Below are positions 47,028 to 56,410 of a stretch of 64,000 nt of DNA, piece by piece. Below the pieces are notes generated by a model. The model ran no database searches. It saw only the letters and a list, made by a program, of their open reading frames with translations, and was not told where the DNA came from. The position numbers and the translations under genes were made by a program. This DNA comes from Ureibacillus acetophenoni (GTDB lineage: Bacteria; Bacillota; Bacilli; Bacillales_A; Planococcaceae), in NCBI RefSeq assembly GCF_900220965.1, contig NZ_OBQC01000012.1, positions 63,673 through 127,672 of the forward strand, read 5' to 3'. Positions within the stretch are counted from its first letter, which is position 1. The number at the start of each line of letters is the position of its first letter.

Positions 47028-48542
47028 ATGTTTCAAGATTATAAAAAGAAGGTATTCGAACTTGAAGGTAGTCAATTCCCTTCAATTAGTTATCAACAGT
47101 TGGTATTACAACCAGCATATGAAGAAGCAAAAAATCAGTTTCTAAACTATCTGATGCAAATTCACATTGCACATTTAAAAATGCTGGAGGAACAACAATT
47201 AGTTTCAAAGGAAGAGGCAAAAAAAATAGGTCGAGCACTTAAAGAATTAGATTTGGCGTACTATAAACAAAACGATTATAACCCTAAATATGAAGACTTA
47301 TTTTTTCGAATTGAAAACAAGTTAATTGAACTTGCTGGTGATATTGCTGGAAATTTGCATATCGGAAGAAGTCGAAATGATATGGGCATCGCAATTTATC
47401 GAATGACTTTAAGAAATAAACTTCTTTTACTAATGAATGAATTATTAACACTCCGATCTTCCCTACTTATATTTGCAGAAGAACATATCGAAACCATTAT
47501 GCTTGGATACACACATACTCAACAAGCCCAACCTACAACTCTTGCTCATTACTTAAAAGCAGTTATTGACCAGTTAACTCGTGATTTCAAGAGACTGCAA
47601 GCTGCATACGTTACAATTAACCGTAGTAGTATGGGAGCAGCTGCATTGACAACGACCGGATTTAATATTAATCGCGAACGTGTAGCAAAACTATTAGCAT
47701 TTGAAGACGTTATCGAAAATTCATGGGACGCGGTTGCTAGCGCAGACTATATAGCGGAACTTGCAAGTATTGTTCAACTAGCTGCCTTAAACCTTGGACG
47801 TACTTCTCAAGACTTTTTACAATGGGCAACTCAAGAATTTAATGCATTTACTCTAGCTAGTCCATATGTACAAGTAAGTTCAATTATGCCGCAAAAGCGA
47901 AATCCAGTTTCGATAGAACATACTAGGTCTCTACTTTCTGCAGTTGTAGGAGATGCTTCAACCGTTTTACAAATGCTTCATAATACACCATTTGGCGATA
48001 TTGTAGATACAGAAGATGATATGCAACCGTACTTATGGCGGGCAATGGAAAATTTACGAGGCATATATAAACTATTCGGAAGCATTGTTGTTACAATGGA
48101 AGTAAATAAAGAAAAACTACTAAAACGTGCAGAAGAAAGCTTTGCTAATGTGACTGAATTAGCTGACACACTTGTACGATCTGAAAATATTTCATTTAGA
48201 CAATCCCATTGTATTGTAAGCAAATGTGTACGTACTTTACTTGAAGAGAAAAAGGAATCCCTTGAAAACCTAAATTGGGAACTTGTAAACGAAAAGTCGA
48301 TAGAAGAGACTGGAAAGCCATTAAAAATTACAAAGGAACAATTTACATTAGTATTAAAGCCACAAAATTTCGTTGAAATTCGTTCCCTTCTCGGAGGTCC
48401 AGCCCCTAACACGATGCGAAAGTCCTTACTTCATGCAAAAGCAATCTCTCCACTATTAGAAGACTGGGTAAAAGAAAAAGAGAATTGTATAATGGAAAGT
48501 GAACAACAACTGTTAGCATTTTTAGAAGGTTGGAATAAGTAA
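47028..48542 (+). CDS. Argininosuccinate-lyase-like enzyme
   Basis: The 504-residue protein is of the fumarase/aspartase superfamily, closest to argininosuccinate lyase: NLHIGRSRNDMGIAIYRM, LGYTHTQQAQPTTLAHYL and the flexible catalytic loop QVSSIMPQKRNPVSIEH are all present, so it should be active. It differs from housekeeping ArgH (~460 residues) by length and by context: no argG or other arginine genes, but a BadF-type kinase starting the base after its stop. It may cleave another succino- or carboxyethyl-amine; this is inference. GGAG lies about ten bases before the ATG. Confidence 0.82.
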   Translation: MFQDYKKKVFELEGSQFPSISYQQLVLQPAYEEAKNQFLNYLMQIHIAHLKMLEEQQLVSKEEAKKIGRALKELDLAYYKQNDYNPKYEDLFFRIENKLIELAGDIAGNLHIGRSRNDMGIAIYRMTLRNKLLLLMNELLTLRSSLLIFAEEHIETIMLGYTHTQQAQPTTLAHYLKAVIDQLTRDFKRLQAAYVTINRSSMGAAALTTTGFNINRERVAKLLAFEDVIENSWDAVASADYIAELASIVQLAALNLGRTSQDFLQWATQEFNAFTLASPYVQVSSIMPQKRNPVSIEHTRSLLSAVVGDASTVLQMLHNTPFGDIVDTEDDMQPYLWRAMENLRGIYKLFGSIVVTMEVNKEKLLKRAEESFANVTELADTLVRSENISFRQSHCIVSKCVRTLLEEKKESLENLNWELVNEKSIEETGKPLKITKEQFTLVLKPQNFVEIRSLLGGPAPNTMRKSLLHAKAISPLLEDWVKEKENCIMESEQQLLAFLEGWNK

Positions 48543-49505
48543 ATGGATAAAAAGCGAATTGTTATGGCCATTGATGGTGGGGCAACTAAAACTACCCTCG
48601 TAATCTACTCTGAACAAGGACAGAAATTATTTGAAAAAACATCTACTGGCACAAACTATCATGCAATTGGCACCGAAAAGGTAGAAAGAGTAATGACAGA
48701 TTTATTGCTCGATGCTTATAAAGCAGTACCTTATGATAGATTTGAAGTTGCGGGTTTTGCGATGGCCGGAGTCGATACTGAACGTGATTTATCTACTGTA
48801 AAGGGAATCATTGAAAGTTCCTTTAACAATGTTCCCTATCGCATTAATACAATTATTGTGGAAAACGATGTTCACTCAACACTAATAGGGTTAACTCGCG
48901 AAAACCCAGGCGCACTTCTTATATCTGGTACCGGTTCAATTGCATATGCGAAAGATGGTAAAGGTAACATTGTACGTACTGGTGGATGGGGCCATCGTGC
49001 AGCAGATGAAGGTAGTGGATATTGGATTGGTCAACAAATTATTCGTGCAGTCGTTCGCCATGAAGACGGCCGATCTAGTAAACAAACCATTCTGAAGGAA
49101 CTATTATATGAAACTTTGAAAGTAAATCAATTGGATGAGATGTTAGCTTGGCTCTACCACCCTGAATATACTAATGCACAAGTGGCTAGTATTAGTTCCA
49201 TCCTGAATGAAGCTGTGAAACTAGGTGACGAGACAGCACTCAATATTGCAAATCAAGCTGCTGTAGAACTAACTCTACTAGCGGAAACAATATTACAAAA
49301 GATAAATTATTCAAATGAACCTTTTGTCTTTTATCTAAATGGAGGGATTCTTCAAAATCATTCCACCATTCGAGATTTATTCATACAGAATATGCTTACA
49401 AAGCATCCAAACTTATCATTCAAATTATGTGATGACCATCCAATTCAATATATTGTAAATCGTGTATTCCTTGAGCTTAATAAAAAAAAGAACTGCAGCC
49501 AATAA
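48543..49505 (+). CDS. BadF/BadG/BcrA/BcrD-type ATPase, GlcNAc-kinase-like
   Basis: The 320-residue sugar-kinase/hsp70-fold protein has MAIDGGATKTTLVIYSEQG (phosphate 1), GFAMAGVDTERD, LLISGTGSIAYAKDG (phosphate 2) and GGWGHRAADEGSGYWIGQQ. These are typical of N-acetylglucosamine kinases of the BadF type, including cell-wall-sugar recycling kinases. Its ATG follows the lyase stop without a gap, so the two are one operon. It likely phosphorylates an amino sugar; the substrate is unproven. Confidence 0.87.
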   Translation: MDKKRIVMAIDGGATKTTLVIYSEQGQKLFEKTSTGTNYHAIGTEKVERVMTDLLLDAYKAVPYDRFEVAGFAMAGVDTERDLSTVKGIIESSFNNVPYRINTIIVENDVHSTLIGLTRENPGALLISGTGSIAYAKDGKGNIVRTGGWGHRAADEGSGYWIGQQIIRAVVRHEDGRSSKQTILKELLYETLKVNQLDEMLAWLYHPEYTNAQVASISSILNEAVKLGDETALNIANQAAVELTLLAETILQKINYSNEPFVFYLNGGILQNHSTIRDLFIQNMLTKHPNLSFKLCDDHPIQYIVNRVFLELNKKKNCSQ

Positions 49506-49530
49506 AACTAAACGGTTGCAGTTCTTTCTA
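49486..49530. terminator. Bidirectional terminator after the kinase gene
   Basis: AAAGAACTGCAGCC pairs with GGTTGCAGTTCTTT around a 13-base loop, with A and T runs. It overlaps the kinase stop and the convergent transglutaminase-like gene's end. Confidence 0.85.
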
Positions 49531-50796
49531 TTGTAATGCCATCTTCTTCAATCCATCCGGTGTAGTGAAGTATAAATGACCATCTTCTATAAACAAATTT
49601 TTCACTTCTGTTTGATATAATGTGGACTCTTCTGTTCCGTTTGTACGTATTTTCGTTAAGTACGCACCTTTTGAGTAATTACTAAAATATAGCCAATCTC
49701 CATACCCAACGATAAACTGAGCACGGCTATCAGTTACTTTCTCACTTACACCTGAATTTAAATCCACTCGATATAAAAGATTATCATCTTCAATATTGCT
49801 ATAATACATATACCCATTTAATTCATACGCATGATCTACTTGTTTCATGAAGGAGTATTTTTTACTTTTTGCTTCAGGATAATTCGCTTGATCCCATGAA
49901 TGATCTAGTTTTATCTGAGCGTCGTTTATTAAAAAATACTTATAACTAACTGTATTTGGGCGATCAGGAACAGGATCATTCCAAGTTGTATCTAAATGGT
50001 ACCATTCACCATCAACCTTAACTAAGTTCCAAGCATGACCACCAGTATAAACTTCTCCTACCACATACTTTGATTCGACCCCTAACGCCTGTAACAGCTT
50101 CAAGGCAAGTAATGCATAACCTTGACATACACCTTTTCCTTCACTAACTACCGCGCAAGCACTATGTGGACTAGCTGTTGTATCTTCACTATAGGAAGTG
50201 TTTTTTACAATATAGTCGTTAACAAACTTCACTTTTTCAAAGTCAGTCATATTTTGTGGATTTACTGTAGAAAGTATATTCGTGACTTCTGAATCTACGA
50301 TTAACTCTTGTTCAGGAGTTGTTAAGTATTGTTGATACACTTTTATTTTTGAATCCATTACCCCATACTCATATTCTATTTTCCGGTCAGAAAGGTGTCC
50401 CTCAATATATTGGTTTCTACTTTTAGCATCCTTAACAGCACTTTCAATAATATGCTCTATATCACTTGTACTACCTTTATAATGAATCTCAAATTCAGTA
50501 ATCCAATTACTAAAATAGTAGTAAAATGCATCTGCTAATTCTTCTATACTCTGAACCTCGTTAATAAGGGTAGAGTTTTTAATTGTATTAGATGATGTCG
50601 TCATATTAGATATGTTGGATGCGATAGTATTTACACCATCTGATACTACGGTAATAACTTCACTTGTTGCATCGGTAATTTCCGCTGAATGATTATTTAG
50701 GAAGTTATTTACTCCGTCTATTATTTTCGGTCCATAATCATACGCTGGTTTTATTAATACGATTAATAATACTATGAGAGTAATTTTTTTTAACAT
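49528..50796 (-). CDS. Secreted/anchored transglutaminase-like protein with C-terminal beta repeats
   Basis: The 422-residue protein has an N-terminal hydrophobic segment (LKKITLIVLLIVLIKPAY). A transglutaminase-like core lies at about residues 165-275 with the triad Cys in EGKGVCQGYA, His in GGHAWNLVKVDG and Asp in WYHLDTTWNDP. The C-terminal ~120 residues are YxxxxxDxxLYRVDL-type beta repeats (DUF5050-like). It probably acts on the cell surface as a protease or cross-linking enzyme. GAGGTG lies about nine bases before the ATG. Confidence 0.85.
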   Translation of the reverse strand: MLKKITLIVLLIVLIKPAYDYGPKIIDGVNNFLNNHSAEITDATSEVITVVSDGVNTIASNISNMTTSSNTIKNSTLINEVQSIEELADAFYYYFSNWITEFEIHYKGSTSDIEHIIESAVKDAKSRNQYIEGHLSDRKIEYEYGVMDSKIKVYQQYLTTPEQELIVDSEVTNILSTVNPQNMTDFEKVKFVNDYIVKNTSYSEDTTASPHSACAVVSEGKGVCQGYALLALKLLQALGVESKYVVGEVYTGGHAWNLVKVDGEWYHLDTTWNDPVPDRPNTVSYKYFLINDAQIKLDHSWDQANYPEAKSKKYSFMKQVDHAYELNGYMYYSNIEDDNLLYRVDLNSGVSEKVTDSRAQFIVGYGDWLYFSNYSKGAYLTKIRTNGTEESTLYQTEVKNLFIEDGHLYFTTPDGLKKMALQ

Positions 50797-50825
50797 AAGA
50801 ACACCTCTACCTTAGGTATCTCTAA

Positions 50826-51209
50826 CTATTCCTCTTTATATTCATATTTATCTCCAAAAATTTTCTTTAATAGTAAATGACCTTCCTCTTTCATTTCCTC
50901 TGTAATTGATGAGTAAATCGTTGACAGTGCATGCATAATGATTATTGCATCATCTGCTAAACCAATCCCAGGAAGGAAATCCGCTACTAAATCAACTGGC
51001 AATATAAAATAACCTAAAACACCAACGATCAACAATTTGTTTTGCTTTGGCATATCCGGGCTTTTAACTGCGCTAAATAATGTGGCTGCCCCATGCAAAG
51101 CTTTAAAACCTAATTTCAATCCACTCCCCTTCAGTTTATCGATAAATCCTTTAGGAGAATAGTGTTTTTCTTTTCCACTAACAACTTCTAATTCATATTC
51201 CTCTTTCAT
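50826..51209 (-). CDS. YkvA/DUF1232 family membrane protein
   Basis: The 127-residue protein has the DUF1232 core NKLLIVGVLGYFILPVDLVADFLPGIGLADDAIIIMHAL (split across two helices), with the hallmark PVDLVADFLPGIGLADD. The function is unknown. I chose the ATG five bases after GGAGG; the frame extends four codons up as TTG. A CTGTTAACAG palindrome lies 60 bases upstream (51270-51279). Confidence 0.85.
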   Translation of the reverse strand: MKEEYELEVVSGKEKHYSPKGFIDKLKGSGLKLGFKALHGAATLFSAVKSPDMPKQNKLLIVGVLGYFILPVDLVADFLPGIGLADDAIIIMHALSTIYSSITEEMKEEGHLLLKKIFGDKYEYKEE

Positions 51210-51447
51210 GGCAACCTCCAAAATAATTAATTTGAAAATAGTTTTTTACAAAGGATGGTGTCTCTTAACCTGTTAACAGAATCCATTTAATTTAAATACG
51301 AAACTACTAATTTAAAGTTTCACTTTGACTTTTTTCTTATTTTAAAATTATGTCATACATTTATACAGTCACAATATATGATGGCATTGTCTAAAAAATC
51401 CAATTACTATAGCTATCTATAGTAACTTCATATAGAAGTATACACAT

Positions 51448-51494
51448 AAAAAATCCCCACTAGTTAAAGCAGAGCTAACTGTCCGGGGATTTTT
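51448..51494 (-). terminator. Terminator of the fused peptide-ABC ATPase gene
   Basis: On the minus strand AAAAATCCCC pairs with GGGGATTTTT, with an inner stem CAGTTAG/CTAGTTA-like (imperfect), followed by T. Confidence 0.8.
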
Positions 51495-51499
51495 AAACA

Positions 51500-53257
51500 T
51501 TAAGATAACATTTGTCGTTCTTTTGGAACTGCTACCCAATGATTTGGTAGCACTTCTTTTAACACTGTGTTTGAAAGATTATATTTTTGCGTATTTAATG
51601 ATTCATCTATTCCTTCATTACGCTTTTTCCTTTCGATTGCAGGATCAGGTATTGGTATCGATTTTAATAACGATTTTGTATATGGATGTTGAGGATTGGA
51701 ATATAGCTCTTCACTCTCTGCTAACTCTACAATCTTCCCGCCATACATAACTGCAACACGATCACTAATATGTTTTACCATCGATAAATCGTGGGCGATA
51801 AATAAATAAGTTAGCCCTAAGCGGTGTTGCAGATCTTTTAACAAATCGACAATTTGCTTTTGAATTGACACATCCAGTGCAGATAATGGCTCATCACACA
51901 CAATAAATTTCGGTTCAACAGCTAAAGCTCTAGCAATTCCAATTCGTTGACGTTGACCACCCGAAAATTCATGGGGATAACGATTTGAATGTTCCTTTTT
52001 TAACCCAACTAACTCTAACAACTCTTCAACTCGTTGTTTACGCTGTTCATTACTCTTTGCAAGACCATGGATATCTAATGCCTCACCTATAATATCCAAT
52101 ACTTTCTTACGTGGATTTAAAGATGAATATGGGTCTTGGAAAATAATTTGCATATGTCTTCTCATGGTTTTTAATTGCTTCTTATTTAAACGGGTAATAG
52201 GCACACCATTATATAGCACATCTCCGTCTGTCGGTTCATGCAATCTTAGAATGGTTCTTCCTGTTGTGGATTTACCAGATCCAGATTCTCCAACTAACCC
52301 TAAAGTCTCACCTGGGAAAATTTGAAAAGATAAATCATCTACTGCTTTCAAAACTTCGCCTTTCCCTAAATCAAAGTGCTTTTTCAATGATTTAATTTCA
52401 AGAAGTGGCTTTGATAAATCAAAGTCCTCATCTAATATAGGAGTTTCTTTTGATTCTTTCTTTTCATGAAGTTTTGGTAACGCATTTAACAATCGTTGTG
52501 TATAGGGATGTTTTGCATTATTGAAGATTTCTTCTGTCGTACCTTCTTCAACAATTTCTCCCTCTTTCATAACAATGACACGATCACACATTCCAGCTAC
52601 TACACCTAAGTCATGTGTAATTAATATAATCGAAGTGCCGAACTTCTTTTGCATTTGCTTCATTAAGTTTAAAATTTGCGCTTGTATCGTTACATCAAGG
52701 GCAGTAGTTGGTTCATCGGCTATTAATAAGGAAGGGTTACAAGCTAAGGCCATCGCAATCATGGCTCTTTGTCGCATACCACCTGAAAATTCATGCGGAT
52801 ATTGCGAGTATCGCTTTTCACTATTTTTAATGCCTACTAAGTCTAATAGTTCAACCGTTTTTGAATATGCATCCTTTTTTGAAACACCTTGGTGTTTCAT
52901 TAAACTTTCTGCAATCTGTTCACCAATACGAATAGTAGGATTTAAAGATGTCATAGGATCTTGGAAAATCATACTAATATGTTGCCCGCGAACTTGTTCC
53001 ATTTCCTTTTCAGACTGTTCCACAAGGTTTTTTCCTTGAAAGAGTATTTGGCCTGACTTTAAGAAACTCGGTGGAGATGGTAGCAAGCGCATAATTGATC
53101 GAGCAGTCACACTTTTACCACTCCCTGATTCCCCTACTATTCCTACGGTTTCTCCCTTATTAACAAAGAAGTTTACACCTTTTACCGCTTCAAATTCGGA
53201 TTCACCAGTAATAAATGAAACACGAAGGTCGTTTACTTCTAACAATCTATTATTCAT
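51500..53257 (-). CDS. Fused double ATPase of a peptide-type ABC importer (DppD-DppF-like)
   Basis: The 585-residue protein carries two complete OppD/DppF-class ATPase domains in one chain. The first (about residues 4-260) has GESGSGKSVTA, FSGGMRQR and LLIADEPT. The second (about 290-550) has GESGSGKSTTG, FSGGQRQR and FIVCDEP. Each is followed by the family tail (HPYTQRLLNALP and HPYTKSLLKSIP). These are normally separate genes. It is divergent from the two permeases and the binding protein at 53.4-58.2 kb and surely powers them. GAGGATG precedes the ATG. Confidence 0.92.
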   Translation of the reverse strand: MNNRLLEVNDLRVSFITGESEFEAVKGVNFFVNKGETVGIVGESGSGKSVTARSIMRLLPSPPSFLKSGQILFQGKNLVEQSEKEMEQVRGQHISMIFQDPMTSLNPTIRIGEQIAESLMKHQGVSKKDAYSKTVELLDLVGIKNSEKRYSQYPHEFSGGMRQRAMIAMALACNPSLLIADEPTTALDVTIQAQILNLMKQMQKKFGTSIILITHDLGVVAGMCDRVIVMKEGEIVEEGTTEEIFNNAKHPYTQRLLNALPKLHEKKESKETPILDEDFDLSKPLLEIKSLKKHFDLGKGEVLKAVDDLSFQIFPGETLGLVGESGSGKSTTGRTILRLHEPTDGDVLYNGVPITRLNKKQLKTMRRHMQIIFQDPYSSLNPRKKVLDIIGEALDIHGLAKSNEQRKQRVEELLELVGLKKEHSNRYPHEFSGGQRQRIGIARALAVEPKFIVCDEPLSALDVSIQKQIVDLLKDLQHRLGLTYLFIAHDLSMVKHISDRVAVMYGGKIVELAESEELYSNPQHPYTKSLLKSIPIPDPAIERKKRNEGIDESLNTQKYNLSNTVLKEVLPNHWVAVPKERQMLS

Positions 53258-53292
53258 AACGGATTCATCCTCTTTTAGCTATATATTAATGC

Positions 53293-53427
53293 TTGACTAT
53301 TTAATTTATATATTCCATACTATACTATGTCGCTAGGAATAGTACAAATAATTTTTCTAATAAAGTATTATACTATAGGAAGAATACCATATCTTCTTAT
53401 TTTTAGATATTAAACTGTTAACAGTTT
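53293..53427 (+). promoter_or_regulatory. Promoter candidate and palindrome before the permease genes
   Basis: TTGACT (53293-53298), 17 bases, CATACT (53316-53321) is a plausible plus-strand promoter. Downstream lies a perfect 16-bp palindrome AAACTGTTAACAGTTT (53412-53427), 25 bases before the first permease start; its core CTGTTAACAG recurs at 51270-51279. A regulator binding site is likely, but I cannot name the protein. Confidence 0.45.
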
Positions 53428-53452
53428 CACTGCACAATGAATGGTAGGAAGG

Positions 53453-54871
53453 ATGACAAATGAAGTGCATACAAAAGCCACTTTATTCAATAATACGTAT
53501 CGAAAATTATCGCATGGACGTATTTATGCAATACTATTAATACTACTCGGTCTTCCAGTACATATTGTTGCCTACCTAATGTACAAAATAGGTAAAAACC
53601 AGAATTCTTATGATGAGACGTATCAAAGAATTAAGCAAGAGATTGTTTCAAAACGGACTCACCTAAAATGGAAGCAAGAGTTTCTAGAACAAGAAAAAAA
53701 GAAGGCAAGCTTCTTTAAAGAGTCTGTAATAGATTCTGAACTAGAGAAAAAGGTGAATAGTTTAGTAGAAAATAGATTAAATAAAGCCGTTGAAGAAGAA
53801 GTAAGATTACTAGGTATTGAAAAAGCTACATACCGTACATACTTCACAGAATTACTGAATAGCCAAAAGTTTTTAGTTATTTCAGCGATTCCGGGGATTT
53901 TAATGTATGCTTTGCTTCTATTATATAGTAACCCTTTCATCCGATTTATTTTTGAACGTGTTATTCAAACACTCTTTGTAATATTAGGGGTAGCTACCCT
54001 TGTATTTACAATTCTTTATATTTCACCATTAGATCCTGCTCGTAATTTACTTGGTATTGAAGCTACACCTGAACAAGTAGCGAATTTCAATCGTATTTAC
54101 GGGTTAGATCAACCATATTTAGTTCAGCTTTGGAACGCACTAACTGGATTATTTACTTTTGACTTAGGAACATCTTTTGCTGGTAAGGAAAATATCATTG
54201 CTAGTATTGCAAATAAGTTCCCAGTTACATTACAAATTACGATTTTATCTTTAATAATGGCGATTGTAATTGCGATTCCAGTAGGCATCATTTCAGCAAT
54301 TCGCCCTAATTCATTTTTAGATTATTCATTTATGATTATTGCGCTTATTGGATTATCTATTCCTAGCTTCTGGCAAGGGTTAATCTTTATTTTAACTTTC
54401 TCACTCGAACTTAAATGGTTCCCTGCTACTTATAATCCAGGAAACTGGTTATCGCTAGTTTTACCAATCGTAGTACTTGGTACTTCGCTTACTGCTTCTA
54501 TTGCAAGGATGACTCGTTCTTCCATGTTAGAAGTCATAAATGAAGACTATATTATTACCGCAAAAGCGAAAGGTTTGAATGAAAGAAAAGTCATTTCAAA
54601 ACACGCTATTCGAAATGCTATGATTCCTATCATTACTGTAATTGGACTATTGTTTGGTGGAATGTTAGGCGGTTCATCTGTAACAGAGAAGGTATTTAAT
54701 ATTAGTGGTATCGGTAGTTATATTGTCGATAAGCAATTTATACCTGATATACCTGCTATATTAGGTGGGGTTGTTTATATTGCAATTACAATTTCAATTG
54801 TGAACTTAATTATCGATATTTTATATGCATTCTTTGATCCGCGCATCCGCTCAAAAATGAAGGAATCCTAG
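53453..54871 (+). CDS. Peptide-type ABC permease (DppB-like) with a long N-terminal extension
   Basis: The C-terminal ~310 residues are a standard DppB/OppB permease: FERVIQTLFVILGVATLVF, the ISPLDPARNLLG loop and the EAA motif EDYIITAKAKGLNERKVI. The N-terminal ~160 residues are extra: a membrane helix (YAILLILLGLPVHIVAYLMY), about 90 charged residues rich in Glu/Lys with coiled-coil character, then a second helix (FLVISAIPGILMYALLLLY). Usual DppB length is 310-340. The start is uncertain: ATG 53453 sits right after AGGAAGG; ATG 53441 has no site. A second permease follows after ten bases. Confidence 0.87.
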   Translation: MTNEVHTKATLFNNTYRKLSHGRIYAILLILLGLPVHIVAYLMYKIGKNQNSYDETYQRIKQEIVSKRTHLKWKQEFLEQEKKKASFFKESVIDSELEKKVNSLVENRLNKAVEEEVRLLGIEKATYRTYFTELLNSQKFLVISAIPGILMYALLLLYSNPFIRFIFERVIQTLFVILGVATLVFTILYISPLDPARNLLGIEATPEQVANFNRIYGLDQPYLVQLWNALTGLFTFDLGTSFAGKENIIASIANKFPVTLQITILSLIMAIVIAIPVGIISAIRPNSFLDYSFMIIALIGLSIPSFWQGLIFILTFSLELKWFPATYNPGNWLSLVLPIVVLGTSLTASIARMTRSSMLEVINEDYIITAKAKGLNERKVISKHAIRNAMIPIITVIGLLFGGMLGGSSVTEKVFNISGIGSYIVDKQFIPDIPAILGGVVYIAITISIVNLIIDILYAFFDPRIRSKMKES

Positions 54872-54881
54872 GAGGGATAAT

Positions 54882-56378
54882 GTGAAAGTCATTTCAAACA
54901 TCAAACTACTTTTGAAAATTACACACGAGCATGCAAATGCACACTTTACATTAACCTTTTCTGCGGTCCTATCGCTTTTATTTTTAATCTATAGTTATGA
55001 TTTTAATGCACAATCATGGAGACCTTTTGTACTTTCGTTTTTAGCTATCTATTTAGCTACAACATTGTATGTGTGGTTAATCTCTCTACTAATTAAGAAA
55101 GATCTTTCAAAAACAAGGGAGATTCAGAGGCTGACACGTTTTCTAGGTTATCCTTTGATTTTAACGATATTCGTAGGAAATATTTTCGCAAGTAGCTTTG
55201 CATTTTCATTAATTTCAAAAAATAAAACGCCAGAATATACTTTTGCTTATTATGCATTTTTAACTCAAATAAGCATCATCCTAATATCAGCGTTTAATAT
55301 ATTTAAACCATATGTTATTGATACGTTTCTTCTTGCAATGGGTGCATTTATCCTTTTAGCGATCATTTATGCCGTCCTAATCATTCTTTCGGCAAAATGT
55401 GTTACTTCTAGTTTTGCACCTAGATGGATGTTACCAATTGGTGTGATTTTACTCTTTACTATTTTAACCGGTAACATATTCGCATTTTTATTGGGGATCA
55501 GCTTAATTAAAAAGGCTCGAAATAAGGATAGTTCCGCTGTTGAAAAATGGCAAAAAATGTGGAGTAAAATTTTACGTAATTCCATGGCTGTCTTCGGTAT
55601 GTTCTTTGTTATCTTTATGTTTTCATTATCCGTTGTCAGCCCTTGGACGTTTGACTATGAGTTTGCTACAGCAAATAATTATAGTGCTATTTTACAAACA
55701 CCCACTCTCGAGTATCCATTAGGAACCGATGATTTTGGACGAGATCTATTTTCACGAATTGTATTCGGTGCTCAAATATCTCTAATTGTTGGGTTCTTTT
55801 CTACATTAATTCCTGCTGTTGTCGGAGGAACACTTGGTGCAATCTCTGGTTACTACGGGAAAAAAACAGACAACATTATCATGCGGTTGTTAGATATTTT
55901 ATATGCGATTCCAGGTATTTTATTAGCAATTGCAATTATCGCAGCATTTGGAGCTAATACAGTGAATTTAATTATTGCTTTAAGTGTTGGATCCATTCCT
56001 ACTTACGCACGTACAATGCGTGCTACAGTAATGCAAATATCAAACTATGATTTTGTAGAATCTGCAAGAGCTTTAGGAGCTTCCGATGGTTCGATTATTT
56101 TTAAACATATCGTTCCAAATTCACTTGCTCCAATGATTGTAAAAGCCACATTAACAATTGGTGGTGCGGTTATTTCAACTAGTAGTTTAAGCTTCCTTGG
56201 ATTAGGTGTTGAACCTCATATTCCTGAATGGGGTAACATATTAAAAGTTGGAAGTGCTTATCTAGAGACTCATTCATATGTAGCAATATTCCCAGGGGTT
56301 TGTATTATGTTACTCGTACTTGCCTTCAACTTCTTCGGTGATGGTTTACGAGACGCATTAGACCCTAAAACAAACTAA
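54882..56378 (+). CDS. Peptide-type ABC permease (DppC-like) with six extra N-terminal helices
   Basis: The C-terminal ~270 residues form a normal DppC/OppC permease (YPLGTDDFGRDLFSRIVFG; EAA motif ESARALGASDGSIIFKHIVPN). The first ~220 residues are an additional membrane domain with about six helices (22-38, 48-70, 90-110, 123-141, 147-170, 183-209). Two of them share GNIFASSFAFSLISKNK and GNIFAFLLGISLIKKARNK, an internal duplication of a three-helix unit. GTG start with GGAGGG five to six bases upstream. It forms an operon with the DppB-like gene and the binding protein. Confidence 0.88.
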   Translation: MKVISNIKLLLKITHEHANAHFTLTFSAVLSLLFLIYSYDFNAQSWRPFVLSFLAIYLATTLYVWLISLLIKKDLSKTREIQRLTRFLGYPLILTIFVGNIFASSFAFSLISKNKTPEYTFAYYAFLTQISIILISAFNIFKPYVIDTFLLAMGAFILLAIIYAVLIILSAKCVTSSFAPRWMLPIGVILLFTILTGNIFAFLLGISLIKKARNKDSSAVEKWQKMWSKILRNSMAVFGMFFVIFMFSLSVVSPWTFDYEFATANNYSAILQTPTLEYPLGTDDFGRDLFSRIVFGAQISLIVGFFSTLIPAVVGGTLGAISGYYGKKTDNIIMRLLDILYAIPGILLAIAIIAAFGANTVNLIIALSVGSIPTYARTMRATVMQISNYDFVESARALGASDGSIIFKHIVPNSLAPMIVKATLTIGGAVISTSSLSFLGLGVEPHIPEWGNILKVGSAYLETHSYVAIFPGVCIMLLVLAFNFFGDGLRDALDPKTN

Positions 56379-56410
56379 CTGACAGTACAGACATAGGAGG
56401 ATTTATAGCA

